Numbered from the stretch's first letter, positions 32,974 through 42,051 are shown. The stretch is DNA of 64,000 nt from Micrococcus lacusdianchii (GCF_023155805.1 NZ_JAKNUW010000005.1:1-64000), one strand, 5' to 3'. Notes: generated by a model from the sequence alone, not told the origin. A program made the numbers and translations.

Positions 32974-33680
32974 CACTGCTCCACCTCCTCCGGCACCTCG
33001 GCCGGGTCGATCTGGTTCCAGTCGGTCAGCGTGAGCTCCTGGATCTGCGTCCCGTCCTCCACGCGCAGGCCCACGAGCGAGCCGTCCTCGTCCACCGTGA
33101 AGGCGCGCACGGTGAACGTGTCGCCCTCCTGGCGGGCGGCCTCGGCAGCCTGGATGGGCACTTGGTAGCGGTGGGCGGTCCCGCCGGACCACTCGACCTC
33201 CTCGGGCTGCACGTCGGCGCCGGCGAGGGCGTCCGTGGCGGGCAGGGCGACGGCGTCGAGGGTCCCTCCGATCGGGCTCCCCTGGGACGGGGGGGCCGTC
33301 TCGCGCCACCCCTCCGTGTGGTATTGCGCGGCCACCTGCGCCGGCACGTCCTGGCCCTGCGTGGTGATGCGCGCGTAGGAGCGGCCGTCCACGGTGCGGG
33401 TGTCCACGGTCATCCAGGAGTCCTCACCCACGAGCATGGAGGCCTCCGTGGTGCCGTCCGTGCCCTCGAGCGGTCCGGCGAGGTCCCACGTGATCACCCG
33501 GGGCGTCTGCGAGCCGTCGGTGCTCACGAAGGACATCCGGACGGACTCCGCGCCGTCGATCTGGGCGCGGGCCTGCTCCCAGGCCTCGCCGGCGGCGGGC
33601 GGCTGACTCGCGCACCCGGCGAGGGCGAGGGCCCCCAGGGCCCCCAGCCCGGCCGCGTGGACGGCACGTCTGCGCTGCAT
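32973..33680 (-). CDS. Lipoprotein, LppX/LprG-like (copy 1)
   Basis: 235 residues. Signal with clear lipobox LALAGC (Cys about 23). The mature part shows AWEQARAQIDGAESVRMSFV, RSYARITTQGQ, and a closing LTLTDWNQIDPAEVPEEVEQ, parallel to the downstream gene. It is therefore an ancient tandem duplication. AGGAGGAG lies six bases before ATG 33680. Likely lipid or ligand carrier on the outer face of the membrane. Confidence 0.85.
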   Translation of the reverse strand: MQRRRAVHAAGLGALGALALAGCASQPPAAGEAWEQARAQIDGAESVRMSFVSTDGSQTPRVITWDLAGPLEGTDGTTEASMLVGEDSWMTVDTRTVDGRSYARITTQGQDVPAQVAAQYHTEGWRETAPPSQGSPIGGTLDAVALPATDALAGADVQPEEVEWSGGTAHRYQVPIQAAEAARQEGDTFTVRAFTVDEDGSLVGLRVEDGTQIQELTLTDWNQIDPAEVPEEVEQ

Positions 33681-33765
33681 GTTCTCCTCCTGACAGGCGG
33701 GACGGCGGTCGACCCGCCGCGGTGCTGGGCCTCACCCTACCCAGCGCGCATGGACGCGGCCTGCC

Positions 33766-33814
33766 CGACGACGGCGCCCGGCCCCTCGCGCGGAGGGGCT
33801 GGGCGCCGTCGTCG
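33766..33814 (-). terminator. Terminator of the monooxygenase gene
   Basis: A 21-bp stem, 33766-33786 with 33794-33814, with one mismatch and loop CGCGCGG, 14 bases beyond the stop. The stem base is CGACGACGGCGCC. Confidence 0.8.
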
Positions 33815-33827
33815 TCGAGAGGGCCGG

Positions 33828-35240
33828 TCAGCCCTGCCGGCGGCGCAGGGCGAAGGATGCGCCGTGGTGGTTCTGCGGCAGGTGGTCGCCGCGGCCGAAG
33901 AGCTTATGGCGCAGCGTGCCGTCCGTGTACGCGGTCTTGTAGCGGCCGAGCTCCTGCAGCTCCGGCACCACGAACTCCACGACATCCTCGAAGGTGCCCG
34001 GGGTGATGTGGTAGGCGAGGTTGAAGCCGTCCACGTCGGTCTCGTCGGCCCACTCGACGAGCTGGCGGGCCGCGGACTCGCCGCCGCCCACGATCACGGG
34101 GCCGAAGCCGCCGATGCCCACCCACTCGGCGAGCTTGCGCACGGTCCACTCCTCGTCCGTCCCGGAGGCCTTCTGGAAGGTCTCCACGGTGGACTGGATC
34201 GCGTTCGACTTCACGTCCCCGATCGGCTCGTCCAGGTCGTACTGGGACAGGTCGATGCCCATCCAGCCGGACATGAGCACGAGCGCGCCCTCGGCGTCCA
34301 CGTACTGCGCCAGGTCCTCGAACTTGGCCTGTGCGGCCTCGTCCGTGGGGCCGGTGACGATCGTCTGCATCGCGAAGATCTTGACGTCGTACGGATCACG
34401 GCCGGCGTCCACGAGCGCCTGGCGGATCTTCTTCACGGTGGCGGCCGCCAGCTCCTTCGTGGGGGAGTTGATGAACACGGCCTCGGCGTGCCTGCCGGCG
34501 AAGGCGCGGCCGCGCGTCGAGGCGCCGGCCTGGTAGATCACGGGGGTGCGCTGCGCGGACGGCTCGGTCACGGCGTGGCCGGGGACACGGAAGTAGCGGC
34601 CCTCGTGGGCGATGTCGTGGACCTTGGCCGGGTCCGCGAACACGCCGGACTCCTTGTCGTAGACGACGGCGTCGTCCTCCCACGAGCCCTCGAGCAGCTT
34701 GTAGACGACGTCGAGGTACTCGTCGGCGTGGTCGTAGCGCTCGTCGTGCTCCATCTGGTCGTCCTGGCCCATGTTCTGGGCGGCGGAGGGCAGGTAGCCG
34801 GTGACCACGTTCCAGCCCACGCGGCCGCCCGTGAGGTGGTCGAGCGTGGCGAGGCGGCGGGCGAACGGGTAGGGGTGCTCGTAGGCGGTGCCGGCGGTGA
34901 CGCCGAAGCCGAGGTGCTCGGTGACCGCGGCCATCGCGGAGACGAGCAGGAACGGGTCGTTCACGGGGGTCTGCGCGCCGGTCCTGATGGCGGCCTCGGA
35001 GTCGCCGCCGTACACGGAGTACGGGCCCAGGACGTCGGCGATGAACAGGCCGTCGAACAGGCCCTGCTCCAGCACCTTCGCCAGATGCGTCCAGTAGCCC
35101 AGGGTGTTGTAGTCCCGGGCGCGGTCGTCCGGGTGGCGCCACAGGCCCGGGGACTGGTGGGCCACGCAGTTCATGTCGAACGCGTTGAAGAGGATCTCGC
35201 GGCCCGTGCGGCCCTGGGTCTGCTCGGTCTCGGTGCTCAT
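33828..35240 (-). CDS. FMN-dependent monooxygenase of the NtaA/SnaA/DszA luciferase-like family
   Basis: 470 residues. A TIM-barrel monooxygenase that uses reduced FMN. Family features include NAFDMNCVAHQSPGLWRHP at the start, TLDHLTGGRVGWNVVTGYLPSAAQNMG in the middle, and PVIYQAGASTRGRAFAGRHAEAVF. Its relatives act on nitrilotriacetate, dibenzothiophene sulfone or dimethylsulfone-type substrates. Next to a sulfonate-type transporter under SAM control, sulfur release is the likely role. ATG 35240 is set by TTGACT, six bases upstream, a leaderless-like pattern; the frame extends upstream but lacks signals. Confidence 0.88.
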   Translation of the reverse strand: MSTETEQTQGRTGREILFNAFDMNCVAHQSPGLWRHPDDRARDYNTLGYWTHLAKVLEQGLFDGLFIADVLGPYSVYGGDSEAAIRTGAQTPVNDPFLLVSAMAAVTEHLGFGVTAGTAYEHPYPFARRLATLDHLTGGRVGWNVVTGYLPSAAQNMGQDDQMEHDERYDHADEYLDVVYKLLEGSWEDDAVVYDKESGVFADPAKVHDIAHEGRYFRVPGHAVTEPSAQRTPVIYQAGASTRGRAFAGRHAEAVFINSPTKELAAATVKKIRQALVDAGRDPYDVKIFAMQTIVTGPTDEAAQAKFEDLAQYVDAEGALVLMSGWMGIDLSQYDLDEPIGDVKSNAIQSTVETFQKASGTDEEWTVRKLAEWVGIGGFGPVIVGGGESAARQLVEWADETDVDGFNLAYHITPGTFEDVVEFVVPELQELGRYKTAYTDGTLRHKLFGRGDHLPQNHHGASFALRRRQG

Positions 35241-35432
35241 GCGTCCAGTCAAACGGGCAGGGGCCGTGGGATCCCAGGCGTGTAACGCGATCGGCCGCCA
35301 CGGCCGCGACACCGGCCCCGCCGGTGCCATGCAACGGGTCCGGCCGCCCCGGTGTGACGCGGCGTTGCGGCGGAGGCCGACGCCCCGGGCCCGGGTTTCC
35401 CGACCGGACGCGTCGGGTGCTGGGATGGGCCG

Positions 35433-35545
35433 CGTATCCATCCAGAACGGCTGAGAGACCTGGCTCTGCGACGCCGTGGCAACCCGACCCGGTCCCGAGG
35501 GACCGGTGCACGGGTGCCCCCGCCAGCGACCGATGGGAGAGCAGC
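35433..35545 (+). ncRNA. SAM riboswitch (SAM-I/IV clan) leader
   Basis: The leader before the transporter carries CTGAGAGACCTGGCTC, then GACGCC and GGCAACC, the spaced core of SAM-I aptamers. CCATC (35438-35442) can pair with GATGG (35532-35536) as P1. CCGGTCCC/GGACCGG forms a strong P3-like hairpin, and GGGTGCC then GCCAGCG follow. It differs from the classical S-box in the P2 loop, so it may be a SAM-I/IV variant. It should repress the transporter when SAM is plentiful. Confidence 0.75.
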
Positions 35546-35551
35546 ACCCTC

Positions 35552-36427
35552 ATGCCTGCGCACACCGCCACCGCCGCGCTGGAGCCCCCGGCTCCCGCAC
35601 CCCGGCCCGTCACCGGCACGACGCCGGCCGAGCGGCACAGCCTCGACGTCGCCCTCCAGGGGGTGGGCCGTTCCTTCACCACCGCAGAGGGTCCGCGCAC
35701 CGTGCTCCGGGACGTCACCCTGACGGTGTCCCCCGGCGAGGTGCTGGCGGTCATCGGCGCCTCCGGCTGCGGCAAGTCCACGCTGCTGCGCGCCGTCGGA
35801 GGGCTGGACACCGCCTTCGACGGCCGGGTGCTGATCGGCGGCTCCCCCGTGCTCCCCTACGACGAGCGCACCGCCGTCGGCTTCCAGGAGCCCCGACTGC
35901 TGCCCTGGCGCACGATCCGCCGCAACGTGGAGCTGGGCCTGCCGCGCGGGCTGGACCGCGCCGAGGGCCGCGAGCGCGTCCACCACCTGCTCGAGCTCGT
36001 GGGCCTGGCCCCGTTCGCGGACCACCGGCCGCGCGAGGTCTCCGGCGGGATGGCGCAGCGGACGTCCCTGGCCCGTGCGCTGGCGCGCCGCCCCGGCGTC
36101 CTCCTGCTCGACGAGCCGTTCGGGGCGCTCGACGCCCTCACCCGGCTGAGGATGCAGGACCTGCTCCTGGACGTGCATGCCGCCACGGGGACGACGGTCC
36201 TGCTGGTGACCCACGACGTCGAGGAGGCCCTGCAGCTGGCCGACCGGGTCCTGCTGCTCTCCCGTCCCCGGCCGGTCCCCGGCGGGCCGGACCCCGCCCC
36301 CGGGGCCACCGTGGGACGGATCGTCGACGTCCCGGGCCCGCGTCCGCGGGACCGCGCCGACGCCGGCCTGGCCCGCCTGCGGAGCGACCTGCTCGAGGGA
36401 CTCGGCGTCGAGTCCCACTCCCACTGA
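35552..36427 (+). CDS. ssuB: ABC transporter ATP-binding protein, aliphatic sulfonate (SsuB) type
   Basis: 291 residues. Walker A GASGCGKSTLLRAVGG (about 70), signature VSGGMAQRTSLARAL, Walker B VLLLDEPFGALDALTR. These fit the nitrate/taurine/sulfonate ATPase group. The N-terminal 30 residues are a Pro/Ala extension. Directly downstream of the SAM-type riboswitch, first gene of a three-gene operon with binding protein and permease. Specificity to sulfonates rests on the regulation and neighbours. Confidence 0.88.
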   Translation: MPAHTATAALEPPAPAPRPVTGTTPAERHSLDVALQGVGRSFTTAEGPRTVLRDVTLTVSPGEVLAVIGASGCGKSTLLRAVGGLDTAFDGRVLIGGSPVLPYDERTAVGFQEPRLLPWRTIRRNVELGLPRGLDRAEGRERVHHLLELVGLAPFADHRPREVSGGMAQRTSLARALARRPGVLLLDEPFGALDALTRLRMQDLLLDVHAATGTTVLLVTHDVEEALQLADRVLLLSRPRPVPGGPDPAPGATVGRIVDVPGPRPRDRADAGLARLRSDLLEGLGVESHSH

Positions 36428-36449
36428 CCCACCCGTGAAAGGCACCCCC

Positions 36450-37481
36450 ATGCGCACCCCTCGCCCCGTCCTCCGGTTCGCCGGCCTGCTCGCCGCCTCC
36501 ACCCTCGCCCTGACCGCCTGCGCCGGAGAGGACGCCGGGTCCTCCGAGGGCTCGGGCACGGCCGGAGCGGCCGGGGGGAGCTCCCCCGAGACCCTCTCCA
36601 TCGACTTCGCGACCTACAACCCCCTCTCCCTGGTCATCAAGGACCAGGGATGGCTCGAGGAGGAGCTCGCCGACGACGGCGTCACGGTGGAGTGGGTGCA
36701 GTCGGCCGGATCGAACAAGGCCAACGAGGCCCTGCGGTCGGGCGCGATCGACGTCGGCTCCACCGCCGGGTCGGCCGCCCTGCTCAATCGGGCCAACGGA
36801 GCCCCGATCAAGACCATCGTCGTCGCGAACCGGCCCGAGTGGGCGGCCCTGCTGACCGGCCCGGAGTCCGGGATCGCCTCCGTCGAGCAGCTCGAGGGAC
36901 GGTCCGTGGCCGCGACGAAGGGCACGGACCCCTACTTCTTCCTCATCCAGGCCCTCGAGGGGGCCGGGGTCGACCCGTCCTCGGTCACGGTGCAGAACCT
37001 CCAGCACGCGGACGGCCGCGCCGCGCTGGAGAACGGCTCGGTGGACGCCTGGGCCGGACTGGATCCGATCATGGCCGCCGCCGAGGCGGAGGGGGCGCGG
37101 TTCGTGCACCGCGACCCGGGCCTGAACAGCTACAGCGTCGTCAACGCCACGGAGGACTTCCTCGAGGAGAGCCCTAAGCTGGCGCAGGTCGTCGCCGACA
37201 CCTATGAGCGTGCCCGCCAGTGGGCCCAGGAGCACCCGGAGGAGACGACCCGGATCCTGGCCGAGGTGGCCGGGCTCGAGGAGTCCGTCGCCACCACCGT
37301 CATCGAGGAGCGGACCAACCTGGACGTCTTCCCCGTGCCGGGCGACGAGCAGCGCCGGGTGCTGGCCGACATCGGCCCGATCTTCGTCGACACGGGCGAT
37401 GTCCCCGATCAGGAGCAGGTCGACGAGGCGCTCGAGACCCTCTTCGATCCGTCCTTCGCCGAGAAGGCCGAGTCGAAGTGA
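36450..37481 (+). CDS. ssuA: Substrate-binding lipoprotein, SsuA/nitrate-taurine type
   Basis: 343 residues. Lipobox LALTAC (Cys about 24), a Gly/Ser linker, then the binding fold opening LSIDFATYNPLSLVIKDQGWLEEELADDGV and VEWVQSAGSNKANEALRSGAIDVGSTAGSAALLN, the SsuA/TauA signature. ATG 36450 follows GTGAAAGG; a GTG at 36435 in the same frame is less likely. It delivers organosulfur to the permease. The gene starts 22 bases after ssuB. Confidence 0.88.
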   Translation: MRTPRPVLRFAGLLAASTLALTACAGEDAGSSEGSGTAGAAGGSSPETLSIDFATYNPLSLVIKDQGWLEEELADDGVTVEWVQSAGSNKANEALRSGAIDVGSTAGSAALLNRANGAPIKTIVVANRPEWAALLTGPESGIASVEQLEGRSVAATKGTDPYFFLIQALEGAGVDPSSVTVQNLQHADGRAALENGSVDAWAGLDPIMAAAEAEGARFVHRDPGLNSYSVVNATEDFLEESPKLAQVVADTYERARQWAQEHPEETTRILAEVAGLEESVATTVIEERTNLDVFPVPGDEQRRVLADIGPIFVDTGDVPDQEQVDEALETLFDPSFAEKAESK

Positions 37482-38305
37482 GCACGTCCACGACCGTCGG
37501 CGCCCCCGAGACGACGCCGCCCCCCGCGGGCGCGTCCCGTCAGGAGACGCTGTCCCGACCGGGAGTGCGCGCCGCCGTCGGACTCGCGGTCCCGGTCCTG
37601 CTCCTGCTGGCATGGTGGTCCGCCACCGCGGCCGGCGCCTTCTCGGCGGTGCAGCTGCCCTCCCCGCAGGCGGTCGTGCGGGCCGGGGTCGACCTGGCCG
37701 AACGCGGCGATCTGTGGACCCACATCGGGATCTCGACGCAGCGCGTGCTGCTCGGATTCGCGATCGGCGCGGTCCTCGGCCTGGCTGTGGGATCGGCCCT
37801 GGGACTGTCCCGATGGGCGGACGCGTTGCTGGCGCCGCTGATCGGAGCGCTGCGCGCCGTGCCGTCCCTCGCCTGGGTCCCCCTGCTGATCCTGTGGATG
37901 CAGATCGGCGAGGACTCGAAGGTCACCCTGATCGCGATCGGCGCGTTCTTCCCCGTGTTCACCACCGTCCACGCCGCCCTGCGCCACGTGGACCCGCACC
38001 TGGTGGAGGCCGGTCGGGCCTTCGGCTACCACGGGCTGTCCCTGCTGCGGACAGTGCAGCTGCCCGCCGTGGTGCCGGCCGTGTTCTCCGGCCTGCGGCT
38101 GGCCCTGGCCCAGGCCTGGCTGTTCCTGGTGGCCGCGGAGCTGATCGCCTCCTCCATGGGGCTGGGCTTCCTGCTCACGGATTCGCAGAACAACGGCCGG
38201 ACGGACCGGCTGATCCTAGCGATCATCCTGCTGGCGGTGCTCGGGAAGGTGTCCGACTGGGTGCTCGGCCTCGTGGAGCGCGGGGCGCTGCGCCGCTGGG
38301 GCTGA
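37478..38305 (+). CDS. ssuC: ABC transporter permease, SsuC type
   Basis: 275 residues with about six membrane helices (AAVGLAVPVLLLLAWW, LLGFAIGAVLGLAVGSALGL, LIGALRAVPSLAWVPLLILW, FFPVFTTVHAAL, and two more). The EAA-type loop is EAGRAFGYHGLSLLRTVQLPAVVP (about 185). It fits BPD_transp_1 sulfonate permeases. GTG 37478 overlaps the ssuA stop (GTGA). It ends the operon; a long palindrome follows 18 bases later. Confidence 0.9.
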   Translation: MSTSTTVGAPETTPPPAGASRQETLSRPGVRAAVGLAVPVLLLLAWWSATAAGAFSAVQLPSPQAVVRAGVDLAERGDLWTHIGISTQRVLLGFAIGAVLGLAVGSALGLSRWADALLAPLIGALRAVPSLAWVPLLILWMQIGEDSKVTLIAIGAFFPVFTTVHAALRHVDPHLVEAGRAFGYHGLSLLRTVQLPAVVPAVFSGLRLALAQAWLFLVAAELIASSMGLGFLLTDSQNNGRTDRLILAIILLAVLGKVSDWVLGLVERGALRRWG

Positions 38306-38323
38306 GCCCGGCACGTCCGGCGA

Positions 38324-38384
38324 AACGCGGGTTGAGTTATCGCGGGTCGAGAGCGTCTGTACCCGCGACAACTCAACCCGCGTT
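38324..38384. repeat. Long intergenic palindrome between convergent genes
   Basis: Arms of 24 bases (38324-38347 and 38361-38384) differ at one position (A against C; G-U on the minus strand). The 13-base loop is CGAGAGCGTCTGT. It fills most of the gap between ssuC and the SfnB-type gene. It may act as a terminator for both but is less GC-rich than the other hairpins here. See findings. Confidence 0.75.
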
Positions 38385-38399
38385 GCTGAGGCAGGGCGG

Positions 38400-39656
38400 T
38401 CAGTCCCCCTCGGGGGCCTCGCCGGCCGACGTGTAGGCGGTCGGCGGGGTGCCGTTCACGAGCCAGTCGCCGGCCATGCGCACCTTGAACGCCGCCGGAT
38501 CGTGGGTGGCGAGGGTGCGGGCGTTGCGCCAGTGCCGGTCGAGGCGCAGCGTGGCCGACGTCGCCGACGCGCCGAGCGTGTCGAAGATGCGGGTGCACAC
38601 CTCGAGGACGGCCTCCGGCACCACGGCCTGGGCCCGGTACGCGGCCGCCATCGCCTCGGCGGACGCCGCCGCGACGTCGGCCTCCGCCGGGCCGGCCCCG
38701 TGGGCGCCGTCCTCCCCCTCGTCGAGCAGACGCCCGACCTCGCGCACCATCAGCTCGGCCGCGGCCTGCCGCCCGGCCAGCTGCCCCATGATCTCGAGGA
38801 GCTGCGGGTCGTCCTTGGGCAGCGCGGCCGTGCCGGTGTTGAAGGTGCGGCGCCGCTTCCGCAGCAGCTGCGTGCCCTCCGTGAGCGCCGCACGGCCGAT
38901 CCCGGCCTGCAGCGCCAGCAGGGTCGCCTCCATGAGCACGGGCACCGGTCCGTCCTGCCGCGGCACCTCCAGCAGCTCCTCGGCCGCGGCGTCGTCGAGC
39001 ACCACGGACCCGGTGGCGGTCAGGCGCTGGCCGAACCCGTCCCAGTCGTCCTTGATGCCCACGCGCGGCTGACGCACGCGCACGACGGCGACGGCCCGGT
39101 CCGGCTCGCGGACCGCGCCCCCGGCCCGCTTGGAGTTCCGGCGGGAGACGAGGTCCGCCCCCTCGATGCCCACGGTCGCGGCGGTCCACGTGGCGAAGGC
39201 CGAGCCGGTCGCGTAGTACTTCTGCCCCCGCACGACCCAGGTGCCGCCCTCGTCCCGGCTGGCCAGGGTGGCGGCACGGCCCGGCGCAGCCCCTCCGGCG
39301 CGTTCGGCCAGGGCGGAGCCGGCCCAGTCCCCCGCGACGATGTGCCGCAGCCACCGGTCCCGACGGGCGGGCGCCTGGTCCATGGCCGTGGCGATGAACA
39401 CGAGGTGGGAGCGCCAGACGTGCGCGGTGTTCACATCCCGGGCGGCCAGGTCCATGAGCAGGCGCAGCACGGTCTCGCTGCCGCCGCCCTCGCCGCCCGC
39501 GTCCACGGGGACGCCGACCTTGCCGAACCCGGCGGCCTGCAGCTCCCCGAGGGCGGCGAACGGCAGGTGCCGGCCCGCCTCGCGGGCCCGCTCGCCGTGG
39601 GCGACGGAGTCGAAGGCGTCGGCGTACCGGGCGGCGAGGGTGGCGTAGGTGGTCAT
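38400..39656 (-). CDS. Acyl-CoA dehydrogenase-like monooxygenase, SfnB type
   Basis: 418 residues. A flavin-dependent acyl-CoA dehydrogenase fold: GVPVDAGGEGGGSETVLRLLMDLAARDVNTAHVWRSH at the N-terminus, GQKYYATGSAFATWTAATV in the beta domain, and helical C-terminal part RIFDTLGASATSATLRLDRHWRNARTLATHDP. That last block is shared by DszC/SfnB-like flavin monooxygenases, which oxidise sulfur compounds rather than acyl-CoAs. Together with the FMN monooxygenase and ssuBAC it suggests organosulfur use. CAGAGT lies six bases before ATG 39656 on its strand, so it may be leaderless. Confidence 0.85.
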   Translation of the reverse strand: MTTYATLAARYADAFDSVAHGERAREAGRHLPFAALGELQAAGFGKVGVPVDAGGEGGGSETVLRLLMDLAARDVNTAHVWRSHLVFIATAMDQAPARRDRWLRHIVAGDWAGSALAERAGGAAPGRAATLASRDEGGTWVVRGQKYYATGSAFATWTAATVGIEGADLVSRRNSKRAGGAVREPDRAVAVVRVRQPRVGIKDDWDGFGQRLTATGSVVLDDAAAEELLEVPRQDGPVPVLMEATLLALQAGIGRAALTEGTQLLRKRRRTFNTGTAALPKDDPQLLEIMGQLAGRQAAAELMVREVGRLLDEGEDGAHGAGPAEADVAAASAEAMAAAYRAQAVVPEAVLEVCTRIFDTLGASATSATLRLDRHWRNARTLATHDPAAFKVRMAGDWLVNGTPPTAYTSAGEAPEGD

Positions 39657-39794
39657 GGACCTACTCTGACACGTGCGGGCGGCCCGGCGGCCGGGGCGCC
39701 CCGGCCGTGGGACGGGGTCCACACCGGCCGCCGTCGCCCTGGCCCGCGCCGGGCGCCCGCGGGGGTCCCGGCGGGCCGAGCATGACCGCCGGTG

Positions 39795-39834
39795 ACGACG
39801 GCGGGCGCGGCGCCGTCGTCGGCGTCCCTAGCCT
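39795..39834. promoter_or_regulatory. Hairpin and -10 box TAGCCT upstream of acs
   Basis: GACGACGGCG (39795-39804) pairs with CGCCGTCGTC (39811-39820). It is followed by TAGCCT (39829-39834), a -10 for acs with a leader of about 30 nt. A terminator-like hairpin just before a promoter is unusual; here it lies between divergent genes. Confidence 0.5.
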
Positions 39835-39868
39835 GGTCGGACCCGCCGACCAGGAGGAACCGCCGCCC

Positions 39869-42040
39869 ATGACGCCCACCGAGGACCCCGCCCGCCCCGA
39901 CCCGGCCGAGGAGGGCGCCTCCGGGGCCGTCCGCGGCCCGAACGACGGCGTGCCCGCCGCGGCCCTCGCCACGCTGCCCGGACCGCTGCCGCAACACCTG
40001 GTGGACGCCGCGGACCCGGACGTCCACCCGGGACGACCGGCGGGCCGGGTCCACGGCGGCCGCGGGGACGGCCGCCCGGTGGCCGAGGAGGGCCGCCTGG
40101 CGTTCTGGGAAGCGGTGGGCCGACGTCTGAGCTGGGAGCGTCCCTTCACCCGGACGCGCTCCCTCACCGCCCCGGACCCGGCCGCCGAGCGCGGCCCGGA
40201 GATCCGCTGGTACGAGGACGGCACCCTGAACGTGGCCGTGAACTGCGTGGACCGGCACGTGGCGGCGGGGCGCGGGGAGAAGGTCGCCCTGTACTTCGAG
40301 GGCGAGCCCGGCGACCGCCGCGCCGTCACCTACGCGCAGCTGCAGCGCGAGGTCTCCCAGGCCGCGAACGCCCTCGAGGAGCTGGGCATCGAGGCGGGCG
40401 ACCGCGTCGTCGTGTACCTGCCCGTGCTCGTGGAGACGATCGTCATCGCGCTGGCGTGCGCGCGGATCGGCGCCGTGCACTCGCTCGTGTTCGGCGGGTT
40501 CTCGGCGGAGGCGCTGCGGTTCCGCGTCGAGGACACGGGTGCCAAGCTGCTCGTCACCACCGACGGCCAGTTCCGCCGCGGCACCGCCGTCCCCGTGAAG
40601 GCCAACGCGGACGAGGCCGTGTCGGGGGACAACGTGATCGAGCACGTCCTCGTCCTGGACCGCACGGGCCACCGGGACATCCCGTGGACCGAGGGCCGAG
40701 ACCTGTGGTGGCACGACGTCGTGGACCGCCAACCCACCACGCACGCGGCGCCGGCGTTCGACGCCGAGCACCCTCTGTTCATCATGTACACCTCCGGCAC
40801 CACGGGGCAGCCCAAGGGCCTCGTGCACACCTCCGCCGGGTACCTCGCGGCCGCCTCCTGGACGCACGACCTCCTGTTCTCGAACCCCGACGTGTCCCGG
40901 CGGGGGAAGGACGTGCACTGGTGCACCGCGGACCTGGCCTGGGTCACCGCGCACACCTACGAGATCTACGGTCCGCTCTCGAACGGGGTCACGCAGGTGA
41001 TCTACGAGGGCGTGCCGAACGCCCCGCACCCGGGCCGGCACTTCGAGGTGATCGAGCGGTACGGGGTGACCAGCTACTACACGGCGCCCACGCTGATCCG
41101 CTCGCTGATGGGCTGGCACCCGGACGGCATCCCCGCCACCGCGGACGGCGGTCCCGACCTCTCCTCGATCCGCCTGATCGGCACGGTGGGCGAGGCCGTC
41201 AACCCGGAGGCGTGGACGTGGGCCCGCACGCAGATCGGCCGCGACGCCCTGGGCCCGGAGGATCCGCGCGACGGCTCGGCGGGCGTGCCCATGGTGGACA
41301 CGTGGTGGCAGTCGGAGACCGGCTCCACCGTGATCTCCCCGCGCCCCACGGACACGGTGTTCAAGCCCGGCTGCGGCTCCCGACCCCTGCCGGGCCTGGA
41401 CGTGGCCGTGGTGGACGACGACGGCGCGCCCGTCCCCGCGGATGTCCAAGGCAGGATCGTGGTCACCCGCACGTCGCCGTCGATGGCCCGCACCGTGTGG
41501 GGAAACCCGGCGCGCTTCTTCCACTCCTATTGGGAGGACTACGCGGAGCAGGGCTGGTTCCTGGCCGGCGACGGCGCCAAGCGGGACGCGGACGGGGACG
41601 TGTGGATCCTCGGGCGCATCGACGACGTCATCAACATCTCCGGGCACCGGCTGTCCACCATCGAGATCGAGTCCGCGCTCGTCTCCCACCCCGAGGTGAT
41701 CGAGGCCGGCGTGTGCCCGGTGCCGGACCCGAGGACCGGGCACGCCGCCGTCGCCTTCGTGGTGGCCCACGCCCGCTGGGCGGCCGGCGACGACGCCGCC
41801 TCCGCCGCCGAGCGGGCCCAGGAGCTGCGGGCGCACGTGGGCCGCGTGATCGGCCCGGTGGCCAAGCCGGCCGAGGTGGTGTTCGTCCCCGACGTGCCGA
41901 AGACCCGCTCCGGCAAGATCATGCGCCGCCTGCTCACGCAGCTGCACCGGGGCAGCCCCCTCGGCGACACCACGAGCCTGCAGAACGAACCGTGCATCGC
42001 GCAGATCGCCGAGGTCATGGCCGCCCGCCGCGCCTCCTGA
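39869..42040 (+). CDS. acs: Acetyl-CoA synthetase (AMP-forming)
   Basis: 723 residues. Activates acetate to acetyl-CoA via acetyl-AMP. The AMP-binding core IMYTSGTTGQPKGLVHT (about 310), WWQSETGS, GWFLAGDGAKRDADGDVWILGRIDDVINISGHR and the acetylation-site motif TRSGKIMRR (Lys near the C-terminus) are all visible. The N-terminal 80 residues are a low-complexity extension beyond the usual ACAS_N domain. CAGGAGGA lies upstream of ATG 39869. Monocistronic. Confidence 0.95.
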   Translation: MTPTEDPARPDPAEEGASGAVRGPNDGVPAAALATLPGPLPQHLVDAADPDVHPGRPAGRVHGGRGDGRPVAEEGRLAFWEAVGRRLSWERPFTRTRSLTAPDPAAERGPEIRWYEDGTLNVAVNCVDRHVAAGRGEKVALYFEGEPGDRRAVTYAQLQREVSQAANALEELGIEAGDRVVVYLPVLVETIVIALACARIGAVHSLVFGGFSAEALRFRVEDTGAKLLVTTDGQFRRGTAVPVKANADEAVSGDNVIEHVLVLDRTGHRDIPWTEGRDLWWHDVVDRQPTTHAAPAFDAEHPLFIMYTSGTTGQPKGLVHTSAGYLAAASWTHDLLFSNPDVSRRGKDVHWCTADLAWVTAHTYEIYGPLSNGVTQVIYEGVPNAPHPGRHFEVIERYGVTSYYTAPTLIRSLMGWHPDGIPATADGGPDLSSIRLIGTVGEAVNPEAWTWARTQIGRDALGPEDPRDGSAGVPMVDTWWQSETGSTVISPRPTDTVFKPGCGSRPLPGLDVAVVDDDGAPVPADVQGRIVVTRTSPSMARTVWGNPARFFHSYWEDYAEQGWFLAGDGAKRDADGDVWILGRIDDVINISGHRLSTIEIESALVSHPEVIEAGVCPVPDPRTGHAAVAFVVAHARWAAGDDAASAAERAQELRAHVGRVIGPVAKPAEVVFVPDVPKTRSGKIMRRLLTQLHRGSPLGDTTSLQNEPCIAQIAEVMAARRAS

Positions 42041-42051
42041 CCCCCGCCCCC

